A stretch of DNA of 64,000 nt from Olivibacter domesticus (GTDB taxonomy: Bacteria > Bacteroidota > Bacteroidia > Sphingobacteriales > Sphingobacteriaceae): positions 1-64,000 of the forward strand of contig NZ_FOAF01000011.1 in assembly GCF_900109575.1 (NCBI RefSeq). Direction: 5' to 3'. Position 1 is the first letter of the stretch. The number at the start of each line of letters is the position of its first letter. The position numbers were made by a program, and so were the translations under genes. The notes below the pieces were generated by a model. It saw only the letters and a list, made by a program, of their open reading frames with translations, searched no databases and was not told the origin of the DNA. Of this stretch, positions 1-10,947 are shown piece by piece.

Positions 1-238
1 TCCTCTATTTTCAAGAATTCAACAAGATACATATCGGCTATACCTCTAATTTGGTAGAAAGGTTCAAATCACACAATGAACTTGCAAAGAAGGGATGGAC
101 AATCAGGTCAGGCCATGGATCATCCTATTCACCGAACAATTCCCTTCGAAGGAACTCGCAAGCGCACGTGAAAAACAACTCAAATCCGCCAAAGGTAGAA
201 GTTATATCCGGCAGCAGATCAATCAATCAAAAATGTAG
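1..238 (+). pseudogene. GIY-YIG endonuclease-like gene, 5' truncated by window edge and frameshifted
   Basis: The reading frame that enters the window at base 3 gives a GIY-YIG-like middle part (KIHIGYTSNLVERFKSHNE) as far as about base 110. The rest of the family pattern (PWIILFTEQFPSK, then EKQLKSAKGRSYIRQQ) continues only in another frame from base 113 to a TAG at 236-238. One base therefore seems to be missing, or two added, near 107-112. The N-terminal GIY motif lies left of the window. This family is common in Bacteroidota as short proteins resembling the UvrC nuclease domain; its cellular role is unclear. It is either a pseudogene or carries a sequencing error. The continued first frame (to 317) is read-through without homology. 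Confidence 0.7.
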
Positions 239-253
239 ACCGCCGGGCTCTTA

Positions 254-269
254 TCCGCCAGCTGGCGGA
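254..269. repeat. Short GC-rich palindrome TCCGCCAGCTGGCGGA
   Basis: A perfect 16-nt palindrome sits just after the GIY-YIG stop codon. Its 14-nt core CCGCCAGCTGGCGG recurs at 38461-38474 in another intergenic region. It is far more GC-rich than the surroundings, which suggests a dispersed palindromic element. Its function is unknown. Confidence 0.6.
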
Positions 270-270
270 C

Positions 271-300
271 ATCAGTTCGAGTCTGGTCCCCGCTACTACA
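271..300 (+). other. tRNA 3'-end-like sequence (T-arm plus acceptor-like strand), no complete tRNA
   Basis: Bases 271-287 fold as a five-pair T stem (ATCAG / CTGGT, one G-T pair) around a TTCGAGT loop, as in a tRNA. CCCCGCT and an A follow, as in a 3' acceptor strand. I found no matching 5' acceptor strand (AGCGGGG) or anticodon arm upstream. It is therefore a tRNA remnant or mimic rather than a tRNA gene. A terminator follows immediately, as after a real tRNA gene. Confidence 0.5.
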
Positions 301-328
301 GCCGGTCAAGAAATTGATCGGCTTTTTT
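301..328 (+). terminator. Rho-independent terminator
   Basis: GCCGGTCAA (301-309), loop GAAA, TTGATCGGC (314-322) with one G-T pair, then six T. It ends transcription of the GIY-YIG/tRNA-like unit before the isocitrate dehydrogenase promoter. Confidence 0.85.
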
Positions 329-375
329 ATTCAACCTAAATCTTACATTTTTACCCCCATTAGACCTTTATTAAA

Positions 376-406
376 TTGCATAATAAAAGCAATTTACATA
401 AGTTTG
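376..406 (+). promoter_or_regulatory. Bacteroidota-type promoter of isocitrate dehydrogenase
   Basis: TAAGTTTG at 399-406 matches the -7 consensus TAnnTTTG. A TTG at 376-378 stands 20 nt upstream as a possible -33 element. It lies about 73 nt before the ATG at 479. Confidence 0.5.
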
Positions 407-457
407 TGCACCACAATCCGTGTCAAACAGACACCGGATAAAACGTTCTTATTTTGA

Positions 458-2707
<2,250 letters not shown>

Positions 2708-2719
2708 ATCCCCACAACA

Positions 2720-2763
2720 GTTGCATAAAACACAGCTCTTTAATAAGCTGTGTTTTATGCAAC
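2720..2763. terminator. Bidirectional terminator between convergent genes
   Basis: A perfect 18-bp stem (2720-2737 with 2746-2763) closes an eight-base loop and contains A/T-rich tracts on both sides. It separates icd from the converging metallophosphoesterase gene. Confidence 0.85.
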
Positions 2764-2775
2764 TTTATCCTGCAA

Positions 2776-3915
2776 TTACAAAGAATATTCAGGGTACCTT
2801 AATGGCACATAAAACCGTTCAAATAGTACTGCATTAGCAACGCCATCCAAGCAGTTGTCTGCCAAGGTATGGTATTCACCCGTTAATAGAAGATTTCCGT
2901 TTATCTTTTTAATTTCCACTTTGAGGAAACCATAACAGTCGTCGCAGTAATTTTCCAACCTTACATCTTTTAAGATGGCTAGATCATCCGTAACGTTCGC
3001 ATCATCCAACTTAGCAATCGGATGCAATCCTGCGTACCCCCCTGCCCCTGCCACTATGTATGGTACAATGGTACCGTCGGTATAGTGCTTACTGAATCGT
3101 TGATAACTGTGGACGTGCCCGCTGAACACAATATCAGGCTTTACACCTGCCTTATCATAAGATTTTTCTAAAAACGAAATCATTTGTAAGCTCGAGCCAT
3201 GATTCGTATCCGCCGAATAAGGAGCATGGTGCAAACATATAATAAGTGCTTTATCTGGTCGTTCCAAATGCGCATTCAATAATTCCTGTATAAACCAAGC
3301 CTCTTGCTCTTCCGTTATCGTACCAAACTTTGTGATATTTCCATACAAGCAAATAAAATTTGCAAGCGGAGTTTTCAGGGTCCAATACACATTCGGCTGT
3401 ATCATACTCAATCGATTACTTCCCTTCGAAAAAGCTATCAATTGCTGCTCACGAGCGCAAAAAACTTCGGTAAATGCCGCTAAACTAGCATAAGGTGTTT
3501 TGCTATCAGGATTTATATCGGCATCATGGTTTCCAGGAATTGCAAATATTGGAGCGGGATACTGCTCATACGGGTCAAAAAATTGAGCTGGATACTCGTT
3601 CGCTTCACCATGATTGTAAACGATATCCCCCAAATGCAGCAAAAAGGAAGGAACGGTGAAATCCTGTTCGGCCATTGAAATTTGGCTTGTCATTTCTTTG
3701 GCAACTAAACGCTGAAAATCAGAATGTTTAACACTTCCTGTATCTCCAACCATATGAAACTGCATAGAAGATGACAAGTCTTCCCCCAGTAGCACTTTAT
3801 TTATATCTAATCGATAGGGCCACTTACCAGCAGCCTTAGGCAATGGCTTCCACTTAAATGAATCATCCTGCACATTATTCAATACCACAGGTCTTTTCCT
3901 TTCTACCTTTGTCAT
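2776..3915 (-). CDS. Calcineurin-like metallophosphoesterase (purple acid phosphatase-like)
   Basis: The 379-residue protein carries the metallophosphoesterase signatures in order: a GDTG motif (metal 1), LHLGDIVYNHGE, IPGNHD, LHHAPY and SGHVHSYQR. Together these supply the Asp, Asn and His ligands of a dinuclear metal centre for phosphomonoester or diester hydrolysis. The substrate cannot be told. I chose the ATG at 3915 (protein start MTKVERKRP) over the one at 3963 because a promoter box (TATTTTTG, minus strand) lies at 3950-3957, inside the longer frame, and the extra 16 residues look non-coding. No clear signal peptide is seen with this start. Confidence 0.8.
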   Translation of the reverse strand: MTKVERKRPVVLNNVQDDSFKWKPLPKAAGKWPYRLDINKVLLGEDLSSSMQFHMVGDTGSVKHSDFQRLVAKEMTSQISMAEQDFTVPSFLLHLGDIVYNHGEANEYPAQFFDPYEQYPAPIFAIPGNHDADINPDSKTPYASLAAFTEVFCAREQQLIAFSKGSNRLSMIQPNVYWTLKTPLANFICLYGNITKFGTITEEQEAWFIQELLNAHLERPDKALIICLHHAPYSADTNHGSSLQMISFLEKSYDKAGVKPDIVFSGHVHSYQRFSKHYTDGTIVPYIVAGAGGYAGLHPIAKLDDANVTDDLAILKDVRLENYCDDCYGFLKVEIKKINGNLLLTGEYHTLADNCLDGVANAVLFERFYVPLRYPEYSL

Positions 3916-3949
3916 ATTATACTTCTTCTTAAAGCCTAAATCAATTGCG

Positions 3950-3957
3950 CAAAAATA
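3950..3957 (-). promoter_or_regulatory. -7 promoter box of the metallophosphoesterase gene
   Basis: On the minus strand this reads TATTTTTG, a match to TAnnTTTG, 34 nt before the chosen ATG. It decides against the start at 3963. Confidence 0.5.
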
Positions 3958-4078
3958 CACCACAAGTATTACGCCTACATTAACAATTTTACAAAAAAAA
4001 TGAATATTATGTTAAATTAAGTCAATCCAAAGAGGAATAGACATCATCATCCATACACGAAATATCAATCCTTATCAT

Positions 4079-4086
4079 TAACTTTG
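4079..4086 (+). promoter_or_regulatory. -7 promoter box of der
   Basis: TAACTTTG matches TAnnTTTG and ends 37 nt before the der ATG. No clear TTG -33 element is seen. Confidence 0.45.
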
Positions 4087-4123
4087 CCGCCATACAGACT
4101 ACACAAAGGATAAATAAGAACAA

Positions 4124-5425
4124 ATGTCTAATATCGTTGCTATCGTAGGCCGACCGAATGTTGGCAAATCCACCCTCTATAATCGATTAACAGAAAGTAG
4201 AAAAGCTATTGTTGATGATTTTAGCGGGGTCACACGTGATCGCCACTACGGCCAAGCGGAATGGACAGGAAAAACGTTTACCGTGATAGATACTGGCGGC
4301 TATGTACATGGTTCTGATGACGTGTTTGAAGCAGCCATTAGAGAGCAAGTATTAATAGCTATTGAAGAAGCATCCATAATCCTTTTTATGGTGGATGTAA
4401 CGGTGGGTGTCACAGATTTAGATGATGACATCGCAAAGCTCTTACGTCGATCCAAGAAACCCGTTTTTGTGATAGCAAACAAGGTAGACCATCACCAGTT
4501 GCATAACGAAGCTTCAGTATTTTATAGTCTCGGCTTGGGAGAAATATATAATTTGTCGTCTATGACTGGCTCCGGAACGGGTGAATTACTAGATGAAGTG
4601 GTTAAGCATTTTGACGATGTACAAGAGGAAGAGAATACATTACCTAGATATGCCATTGTTGGAAGACCAAATGTCGGCAAATCTTCTCTTATAAACGCGT
4701 TGATTGGGAAGGATCGAAATATTGTAACGCCTATCGCTGGTACCACACGTGATTCTATCCAAATCCACTACAATCAATTTGGACATGAATTTATGCTCAT
4801 TGATACAGCGGGTTTACGGAAAAAAACGAAGGTTAGAGAAAATATAGAATTTTATTCGGTAATGCGTAGCATTAAAGCATTGGAAGATGCTGACGTGGTA
4901 ATTTTAATGATAGATGCAGCCGAAGGTATTGAATCACAAGACATCAATATCTTCCACTTAGCAGAGAAAAACAAAAAGGGAATAGTGTTATTAGTAAATA
5001 AATGGGATTTAATAGAGAAAGACCATAAGACTACAAAAAAATTCGAAGATCAGATAAGAGAAAAGACTGCTCCATTTACTGATTATCCAATAGTGTTTAC
5101 ATCTGTTACAGAAAAGCAAAGAATTTTCAAAGCCATCGAAGCAGCTTCTAAAGTATATGAAAGCAAATTCAAAAAAATCTCTACTTCCAAACTGAACGAT
5201 GTAATGCTTCCGATTATTGAAAACAATCCTCCTCCAGCTCTTAAGGGAAAATATGTTAAAATAAAATACATTACTCAAATTGCAGGCAAATCACCAATGT
5301 TTGCTTTTTTCTGTAATTTACCCCAATATATCAAAGATCCCTATAAACGATTCATTGAAAATAAGCTTCGCGAAAATTTCGATTTTGAGGGCGTTCCTAT
5401 ACAAATATTTTTTAGACAAAAATAG
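4124..5425 (+). CDS. der: Ribosome biogenesis GTPase Der (EngA)
   Basis: The 433-residue protein has the diagnostic two GTPase domains in tandem. Walker A motifs GRPNVGKST (residue 9 on) and GRPNVGKSS (about residue 180) are each followed by DTxG (DTGGY and DTAGL) and NKxD (NKVDHH and NKWDL). A C-terminal KH-like domain ends in [12 protein letters not shown], as is typical. Der acts in assembly of the 50S subunit and is usually essential. It is a single gene with its own promoter. The length matches the family. Confidence 0.97.
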   Translation: MSNIVAIVGRPNVGKSTLYNRLTESRKAIVDDFSGVTRDRHYGQAEWTGKTFTVIDTGGYVHGSDDVFEAAIREQVLIAIEEASIILFMVDVTVGVTDLDDDIAKLLRRSKKPVFVIANKVDHHQLHNEASVFYSLGLGEIYNLSSMTGSGTGELLDEVVKHFDDVQEEENTLPRYAIVGRPNVGKSSLINALIGKDRNIVTPIAGTTRDSIQIHYNQFGHEFMLIDTAGLRKKTKVRENIEFYSVMRSIKALEDADVVILMIDAAEGIESQDINIFHLAEKNKKGIVLLVNKWDLIEKDHKTTKKFEDQIREKTAPFTDYPIVFTSVTEKQRIFKAIEAASKVYESKFKKISTSKLNDVMLPIIENNPPPALKGKYVKIKYITQIAGKSPMFAFFCNLPQYIKDPYKRFIENKLRENFDFEGVPIQIFFRQK

Positions 5426-5553
5426 ATAGATTCCCTTTCGTTCCATTGTTAAAATCAAGCGCGGTTAAGCAATAGCTTTTTGCTTAAATATTTGCTATAT
5501 TTACCAACGTGCTACTAATTAAACCTGTGCTGTAACAAGGGACCTTACTAATA

Positions 5554-5567
5554 TTTAAGCGCTTAAA
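5554..5567. promoter_or_regulatory. Palindromic operator candidate for the adjacent LacI regulator
   Basis: TTTAAGCGCTTAAA is a perfect 14-bp palindrome with the central CG typical of LacI-family operators, 20 nt before the regulator's ATG. A 13/14 match lies at 15773-15786, upstream of the susC gene of the facing operon. The exact 8-mer AAGCGCTT was seen at these two places only. It suggests autoregulation. Confidence 0.5.
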
Positions 5568-5586
5568 AAGAGCGGAAGCTGCTATT

Positions 5587-6639
5587 ATGTCAAATCCGAC
5601 TACGATAAAAGATCTCGCAAGAGCCCTCAACATATCGGTTTCCACCGTATCAAGGGCCCTCCGAGATACTTATGATGTCAGTCAAGAAACAAAAGATAGG
5701 GTTCAGGCAATGGCCGCAGAACTCCGCTATAAACCTAACTTTAATGCAATGAGTTTGGTTAATGGAAAGACGCATAACATTGGTATTATTCTTCCCTTCA
5801 TAACAAATTATTACTTCTCAACCGTCATCACCGGCATCCAGGAAGTAGCTTATAATCACGACTATAATATCATTTTGTATGTTACAAATGATTCACCAGA
5901 AAGAGAGCTCAATATAACCCGTAACCTTTCCGCCACGGGCCTGGACGGACTATTAGTTTCTACATGTTGCAATTCAGGGGAACATTTCAAAGAGTTAATG
6001 TCCCGGGAAATACCAATCGTCTTTTTCGATCGCGTAATTGACGACCTCATTGTTTCAAGAGTTACTCAAGACGACTACAATGGTGCTTTTCAGGCTACCA
6101 GTCACTTGGTAAAACAAGGATATACAAAAATTGCACATATTGCTGGCCCAAAGGGGCTCCCCTTTACTGAAAAGCGTTTAAAAGGCTATACGGACGCTCT
6201 TAAACGCCATTGCTTGCCCATGCATGAGGAATGGATTATATATTCAGGCTTCTCACAAGAATGCGGCGAACAAGACACGAACACTCTTCTTAAACTGCAA
6301 CCGCACTTACTGCCCAATGCTATTTTTGCGGTCAACGACAGAAAGGCTATTGGAGCAACAGTAGCTTTAAAGAGAAGAAATATACAAATTGGAAAAGAGA
6401 TGGGAGTCATTGGATTTACCAATGACCCTGTTTCATCACTCCTCTCTCCAACCATAAGCACAGTAGCAGAGCCGGCGTTTGATATTGGTCGTATAAGCTG
6501 CGAATTATTGTTAAAACACCTTAACAAAAAACAAACACCTATACAAGACATTATCTTACCGGGAAAACTTATTGTAAGACAATCAACACAAAAAGAAGGT
6601 AGTTACACTAGCAAAGAGGCAGAAGACGCATCTAAATAA
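5587..6639 (+). CDS. LacI-family transcriptional regulator
   Basis: The 350-residue protein has a LacI-type N-terminal helix-turn-helix and hinge ([20 protein letters not shown], then [17 protein letters not shown]). A periplasmic-binding-protein-like sensor domain follows ([41 protein letters not shown]). It is convergent with the NagB-like gene, and the two overlap by 37 bp at their 3' ends. It very probably controls the facing SusC-to-NagB operon, since such regulators normally sit beside the sugar genes they control. The ligand would then be an amino sugar or its phosphate. That is inference. Confidence 0.92.
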   Translation: MSNPTTIKDLARALNISVSTVSRALRDTYDVSQETKDRVQAMAAELRYKPNFNAMSLVNGKTHNIGIILPFITNYYFSTVITGIQEVAYNHDYNIILYVTNDSPERELNITRNLSATGLDGLLVSTCCNSGEHFKELMSREIPIVFFDRVIDDLIVSRVTQDDYNGAFQATSHLVKQGYTKIAHIAGPKGLPFTEKRLKGYTDALKRHCLPMHEEWIIYSGFSQECGEQDTNTLLKLQPHLLPNAIFAVNDRKAIGATVALKRRNIQIGKEMGVIGFTNDPVSSLLSPTISTVAEPAFDIGRISCELLLKHLNKKQTPIQDIILPGKLIVRQSTQKEGSYTSKEAEDASK

Positions 6640-7334
6640 AAAGTACAATGAGGATGCCTTTGCAGAATACTTGCCGGATAAAGATTACTCACTTCTTTTT
6701 CTATACTATCCTTAACCGCTTGTGCTTTTCTAGCATCAGGTACTGAACAAATAATATATTTGGATTTAAGTATCTGATTCACCGACATGCTTATGGCTTT
6801 TGAAGGCACTTCTTCAAGAGAATTAAACCAGCCCTCACCCAACTGTTGCTGACGGCATTGATGGTCTAAATCTACTGCCAAATAAGGTTCTTCTGTATCA
6901 AAATCTGCAGGTGGATCATTAAATGCTAAATGACCATTTTCACCGATACCCACTAAAGCAACATCTATTGGATGCTCTTTAATTAATTCACCTAGCCGTT
7001 TACGTTCATTATTTTCGTCAGCCTCACCATCAATAAGATAAGCGGCCTTTAAATTACCTACCTTGTCAAGAAAGCGTTCCTGTAAGTATTTTCTAAAACT
7101 GGCAGCATGCGTTATGGACAAACCGATATACTCATCAAGATGAAACATCGTAACTTTTGACCAATCAATATCCTCTTTGATTAACTGATTAATCGTTTCA
7201 AACTGACTGGTTCCTGTAGCTAAAATAATATTAGCTTCCCCATTTTTACGTATAGCTTCAGCAATAAGCTTTCCCGCAGCTTTACCTGCCTCTTTACCAA
7301 GCTCTGTCGGATTTTCTGTTTTAATAATATTCAT
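6603..7334 (-). CDS. Glucosamine-6-phosphate deaminase-like protein (NagB/6-phosphogluconolactonase superfamily)
   Basis: The 243-residue protein follows the NagB pattern: the phosphate loop near [11 protein letters not shown], then FHLDEYIGL containing the general-base Asp, then [13 protein letters not shown]. Family members convert amino-sugar 6-phosphates to fructose-6-phosphate-type sugars and ammonia. Compared with E. coli NagB (GNDGHIAFNEP) the catalytic loop has Asn for Asp141 and Asp for Glu148, while the His is kept. Substrate or mechanism may therefore differ, for example galactosamine 6-phosphate or another isomerisation. It is last in the minus-strand operon, 86 nt after the GH109-like gene, which fits catabolism of a released amino sugar. 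Confidence 0.82.
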   Translation of the reverse strand: MNIIKTENPTELGKEAGKAAGKLIAEAIRKNGEANIILATGTSQFETINQLIKEDIDWSKVTMFHLDEYIGLSITHAASFRKYLQERFLDKVGNLKAAYLIDGEADENNERKRLGELIKEHPIDVALVGIGENGHLAFNDPPADFDTEEPYLAVDLDHQCRQQQLGEGWFNSLEEVPSKAISMSVNQILKSKYIICSVPDARKAQAVKDSIEKEVSNLYPASILQRHPHCTFYLDASSASLLV

Positions 7335-7420
7335 ATATTTTATTTTGTTTAAATGCTAAGGATAAAATAAATTACAAGTGCTGCATAAATCTAAAACCTC
7401 ACCTGTCAATTGTCTAAAGC

Positions 7421-8872
7421 TTACATTTTTACTTCTGTTGTTCCACCACTTTTCAATGTAATATCAACGGGTGTATTATTTTTCCATGCGCCACCTGTAA
7501 AATCCGGAATATCAATCGAGCCACTTTTATTGGCAACAGACCACTCACTAAGCGGACATATTACGCTCCAGGCAGCCGCGTCATATACATCCATATCCAT
7601 TGGTAAACCATTTCTTAAGCAATCAATCAACCGCCAGTCCATCATGAAGTCCATCCCACCGTGACCTCCAACTTTTTTTGCCAGCTCGCCTATTTTCTTA
7701 ACGATAGGCGGTGTATAACGGTCCTCCAATTTTTTCATTTCTACTTCATCAAGCCACCCTTCATGACTAGTAGCTATCTTACCAGGTAAAGGATATTTTT
7801 GCGCAGTAGCCTTCGTACCGCTTAAAAGATGAATGCGCGAATAAGGTCGTGGTGAAGAAACATCATGTTGTACCATAATCGTGCGCCCCTTACTGGTACG
7901 AATTGTGCTTGTATTCATGTTGCCTCTAAACGGACGGTCTACAAACTCTTTAAAAGAAGCGTCCTCCTGCGCTTTTTTTTCTGCATAAGACTTCAATAAG
8001 AAATCGTTGGAAGACATAGAAACCATATATTCTAAACGATCCCCGCGATTTATGTCCATTGCCTGGCAGATAGGACCAAAGCCATGTGTAGGATACAGAT
8101 TCCCATTGTGCGCAGCATTTTCTCTTAAACGCCACAAGTTCCAGCGTGCATCCTTCTTGAAGAAACTATCTAAAATATCATGGATATAAGCACCTTCTCC
8201 ATGTATAAGTTCACCGAAAAAACCTTGTCTGACCATGTTAAGGGTAAGGAGTTCGAAAAAATCATAGCAACAATTTTCGAGCATCACACAATGTTTCTTT
8301 GTTTTTTCTGATGTTTCTACCAGCTGCCAGCAGTCGTCTACCGTGGTAGCGGCAGGAATTTCAACTGCCACATGTTTGCCATGTTCCATTGCATAAACAG
8401 CTATTGGTGTATGAAGCGCCCAGTGTGTGCAGATGTAAATTAAATCAATATCTTCTCTCTCGCAGACTTTTTTCCAAGCCTCTGCACCATCATGATAAAG
8501 AGTAGGATTATGTCCTGGCCGCTTAATGCGTTCTTTAGCCTCACTTACTTTCTCAGGTCTTATGTCGCACAATGCATTGATCTGTATCCCATCTAAATAA
8601 CTTATTCTCTCAACAGCTGCACCCCCTCTATTCCCTAATCCTATGTAGCCAATTCGCACCGTATCGATCTTCGGAGCCCCATAACCGCTCATATTAAACT
8701 GCTGTGTATATTTCCGACTGCTCGCTTCCAAGATATGATGAAGTTTATCTTCCGGATTCTTTGCCTTCTGTTCTGTTCCTGAGCAAGACGAAATAGCACC
8801 TCCCGCTACAGTACCAAGACCGGCGATACCGGTATATTTTAAAAAATCACGTCGGTTACTTTTCATTTTCAT
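7421..8872 (-). CDS. Gfo/Idh/MocA-family oxidoreductase resembling GH109 alpha-N-acetylgalactosaminidase, Tat lipoprotein
   Basis: The 483-residue protein begins with a twin-arginine signal (NRRDFLKYTGIAGLG) ending near a lipobox-like ISSC, so it is exported folded with its cofactor. A Rossmann NAD-binding motif (YIGLGNRGG) follows. GH109-like stretches come next: LCDIRPEKV, MLENCCYDFFELLTLNMVRQ and NLYPTHGFGPICQAMDINRG. GH109 enzymes use bound NAD+ in a redox-assisted hydrolysis of terminal alpha-GalNAc. Function is inferred from similarity and context: SusC/SusD upstream, a NagB-like enzyme downstream. The start at 8872 follows the hydrolase stop by 7 nt; a second ATG (MKSNRR) is two codons inside. 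Confidence 0.85.
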   Translation of the reverse strand: MKMKSNRRDFLKYTGIAGLGTVAGGAISSCSGTEQKAKNPEDKLHHILEASSRKYTQQFNMSGYGAPKIDTVRIGYIGLGNRGGAAVERISYLDGIQINALCDIRPEKVSEAKERIKRPGHNPTLYHDGAEAWKKVCEREDIDLIYICTHWALHTPIAVYAMEHGKHVAVEIPAATTVDDCWQLVETSEKTKKHCVMLENCCYDFFELLTLNMVRQGFFGELIHGEGAYIHDILDSFFKKDARWNLWRLRENAAHNGNLYPTHGFGPICQAMDINRGDRLEYMVSMSSNDFLLKSYAEKKAQEDASFKEFVDRPFRGNMNTSTIRTSKGRTIMVQHDVSSPRPYSRIHLLSGTKATAQKYPLPGKIATSHEGWLDEVEMKKLEDRYTPPIVKKIGELAKKVGGHGGMDFMMDWRLIDCLRNGLPMDMDVYDAAAWSVICPLSEWSVANKSGSIDIPDFTGGAWKNNTPVDITLKSGGTTEVKM

Positions 8873-8879
8873 AATTCAT

Positions 8880-10928
8880 CTAATTATCATTGATTAAAAA
8901 TTCAACCTTAATGGGTTTATGCAACTGTTTTGTGAAAAATTCAATTTCATTATGTAATACTTTTGCGCGTTCTCGACTAAGCAATCTCCCAGACATACTA
9001 CGCGGTCGATAAAAACACACCTTACTTGATGATAATGCTGCCATTAGGGAAATGTCGCCCCATTGTAAAACATTTGGTAAATGAATGGCCATATTAAAAA
9101 AATCAATCCCCGCTCGTTGGTCGAATTGGTAGCTATAGGGAGCATCGTATAAATTCAATACTTCTATGTTATTCGAAGCAGAAAAAAGCAACGCAGCAAC
9201 AGCAGCTTCTTTGTACGCATTCAATTCCACACGCGTATATCCCTGTTGTTCCAGCCAATCGTATATAACATTTATATCGGCAAACCACTCCGCCATCACT
9301 GTTCTTCCCAGCCAAATGGATGATCTCGATAGTGTATGAAAATCTGGTAACTGTCCGTCAATCGCACGCGCTTCAGCAGAGCTTTGTTCACCTGTACCCC
9401 AAAGATCTACTAAAAGAACATTTTCATCTTTCTTGATCGCATGGTCAATCAATTCTGTTGATATACTATCTTTACCCCCTGGATGGAAAAATACACGACA
9501 TCGTTTATCCTCAGCAGCAGCCGGATGCCATAAAAAAGGGATAGATTGACCTTCTTCCGTAACTAATATTTTCTTTTGCCAGCCATCCTCCATCCCGAGC
9601 TGTCTTATTTCTTTCACTTTTCGCTTCTCAACTTGACTAATTAACAAGCTCAAATCTGCTCGCTTCTTATCTATCGACAAATCATTTTGTTTAAACACTT
9701 GGTCGTGCATCAACAAGCCTGCCGATTGGCAGAAGGAGGCGGTTGTTTCAATATTTAAGTCGCGATCACCATTCGGATAGGTAGCTAAACGAGCAGCATC
9801 TAATGGTGAAACTTCGGCAGTCGCACTAGCCTTTCCATCCCCCTTCCCCTTCAACTGTAAATTAAACCAGCCAAGCATTGCCTCTCGCATAAGGGGCCAG
9901 TAACCATGTCCCGTATCAAACGTTTCGTATGTAAGCTTGTTTTCCGCACCCATTATAGAGAAAAGAGGTTTCGCTCTTTCATAACTTTTAAGCATTTCAG
10001 AAGGAACAAATGAAGGATTAGTATCTTTATCAGCACTTAAAATTTTCAATGCCCGTGGCGCTACTAATCCAAGTACCGCAGCCTCTTCTGTAAATGTTAA
10101 ACCTTTCGGCAGAAGTTCACAAACACAATTGCTGTTCATAATATATGATTGAAAAGTCCCGACACTAACAACCGGAACAGCAGCTTTAACACGTTCATCT
10201 AAAGCAGCTAACCACATTGTCTGGTTTCCTCCTCCACTTGCACCAGTAGCACCAATATTCGTAGGATCAACTTCTGGCAAAGAACAAAGTAAATCTATCC
10301 CTCGAATATTATCGGTTAACTGCATTCCCAGTAAAGACTGTCCCACATTTAGTAGCGAGGCACCTAAATTGGCGCCATGATATTCTTGCTCGCGAATGTC
10401 TGTACAACGTTCACCAGCTCCCCATGCATCTATTGTCAGCGCAACATATCCAGCTTGTACTAATACTTGTGCTACTGATTGGAATAAGTCGGATCTTCGG
10501 GCATCCGGCCAATGTCCGTGTGTAATGATTACTGCTGGAAAAGGACCTTTACCCTCAGGCAAATATAAATTCGCCGTAGCAGACACATTTGGTCTGGTTT
10601 GAAATTTTATATTCTTAATGATATAGCCGTTTTGCTGTACATGTCCTGTTTCTTTCATTTCCAATGGCAATGTTTGAGACAAGTGTACGCCCGAATAAGT
10701 CACTATATCTTTCTTGATTGCCTCCTTCTGTTTTAACCAATCTGCCTTATTGTTAGCAACCGTTAAATTCCGGAATGCACTTGTTGCCAGTAGACGATAA
10801 TGAGATGCAATGAAATCAACCTTAGGTTTATCTTCAAAAACTTTTGGCAGCATATTTTCCTGTGCATTTAGCATCATTGGTAGCATTAGTATATAGAACA
10901 AATATTTTGTACTTCGAAAACAGCTCAT
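8880..10928 (-). CDS. Exported alpha/beta hydrolase (acetyl-xylan-esterase/dienelactone-hydrolase-like), two-part
   Basis: The 682-residue protein has an N-terminal hydrophobic signal (YLFYILMLPMMLNAQ) and an alpha/beta-hydrolase core. PAVIITHGHWPDARRSD carries the oxyanion region, LTIDAWGAGER follows, and GATGASGGGNQTMW holds the nucleophile Ser. A second hydrolase-like half is seen in the C-terminal third (FFHPGGKDS, LLVDLWGTGEQ), apparently without a GxSxG, so it may be a degenerate duplicate. Such proteins in Bacteroidota sugar loci are usually carbohydrate esterases. It lies 7 nt before the GH109-like gene and 19 nt after SusD. The acyl group removed is unknown. Confidence 0.75.
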   Translation of the reverse strand: MSCFRSTKYLFYILMLPMMLNAQENMLPKVFEDKPKVDFIASHYRLLATSAFRNLTVANNKADWLKQKEAIKKDIVTYSGVHLSQTLPLEMKETGHVQQNGYIIKNIKFQTRPNVSATANLYLPEGKGPFPAVIITHGHWPDARRSDLFQSVAQVLVQAGYVALTIDAWGAGERCTDIREQEYHGANLGASLLNVGQSLLGMQLTDNIRGIDLLCSLPEVDPTNIGATGASGGGNQTMWLAALDERVKAAVPVVSVGTFQSYIMNSNCVCELLPKGLTFTEEAAVLGLVAPRALKILSADKDTNPSFVPSEMLKSYERAKPLFSIMGAENKLTYETFDTGHGYWPLMREAMLGWFNLQLKGKGDGKASATAEVSPLDAARLATYPNGDRDLNIETTASFCQSAGLLMHDQVFKQNDLSIDKKRADLSLLISQVEKRKVKEIRQLGMEDGWQKKILVTEEGQSIPFLWHPAAAEDKRCRVFFHPGGKDSISTELIDHAIKKDENVLLVDLWGTGEQSSAEARAIDGQLPDFHTLSRSSIWLGRTVMAEWFADINVIYDWLEQQGYTRVELNAYKEAAVAALLFSASNNIEVLNLYDAPYSYQFDQRAGIDFFNMAIHLPNVLQWGDISLMAALSSSKVCFYRPRSMSGRLLSRERAKVLHNEIEFFTKQLHKPIKVEFLINDN

Positions 10929-10947
10929 ATAAATAAATTAAACCCAA

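Noticed and set aside
271-300. Complete tRNA gene
   Set aside because: Only the T-arm and a 3' acceptor-like strand are present; no 5' acceptor, D-arm or anticodon arm could be paired.
51-317. 88-residue open frame through the tRNA-like tail
   Set aside because: Only its first part matches GIY-YIG; the rest is a frameshifted read-through into non-coding sequence.
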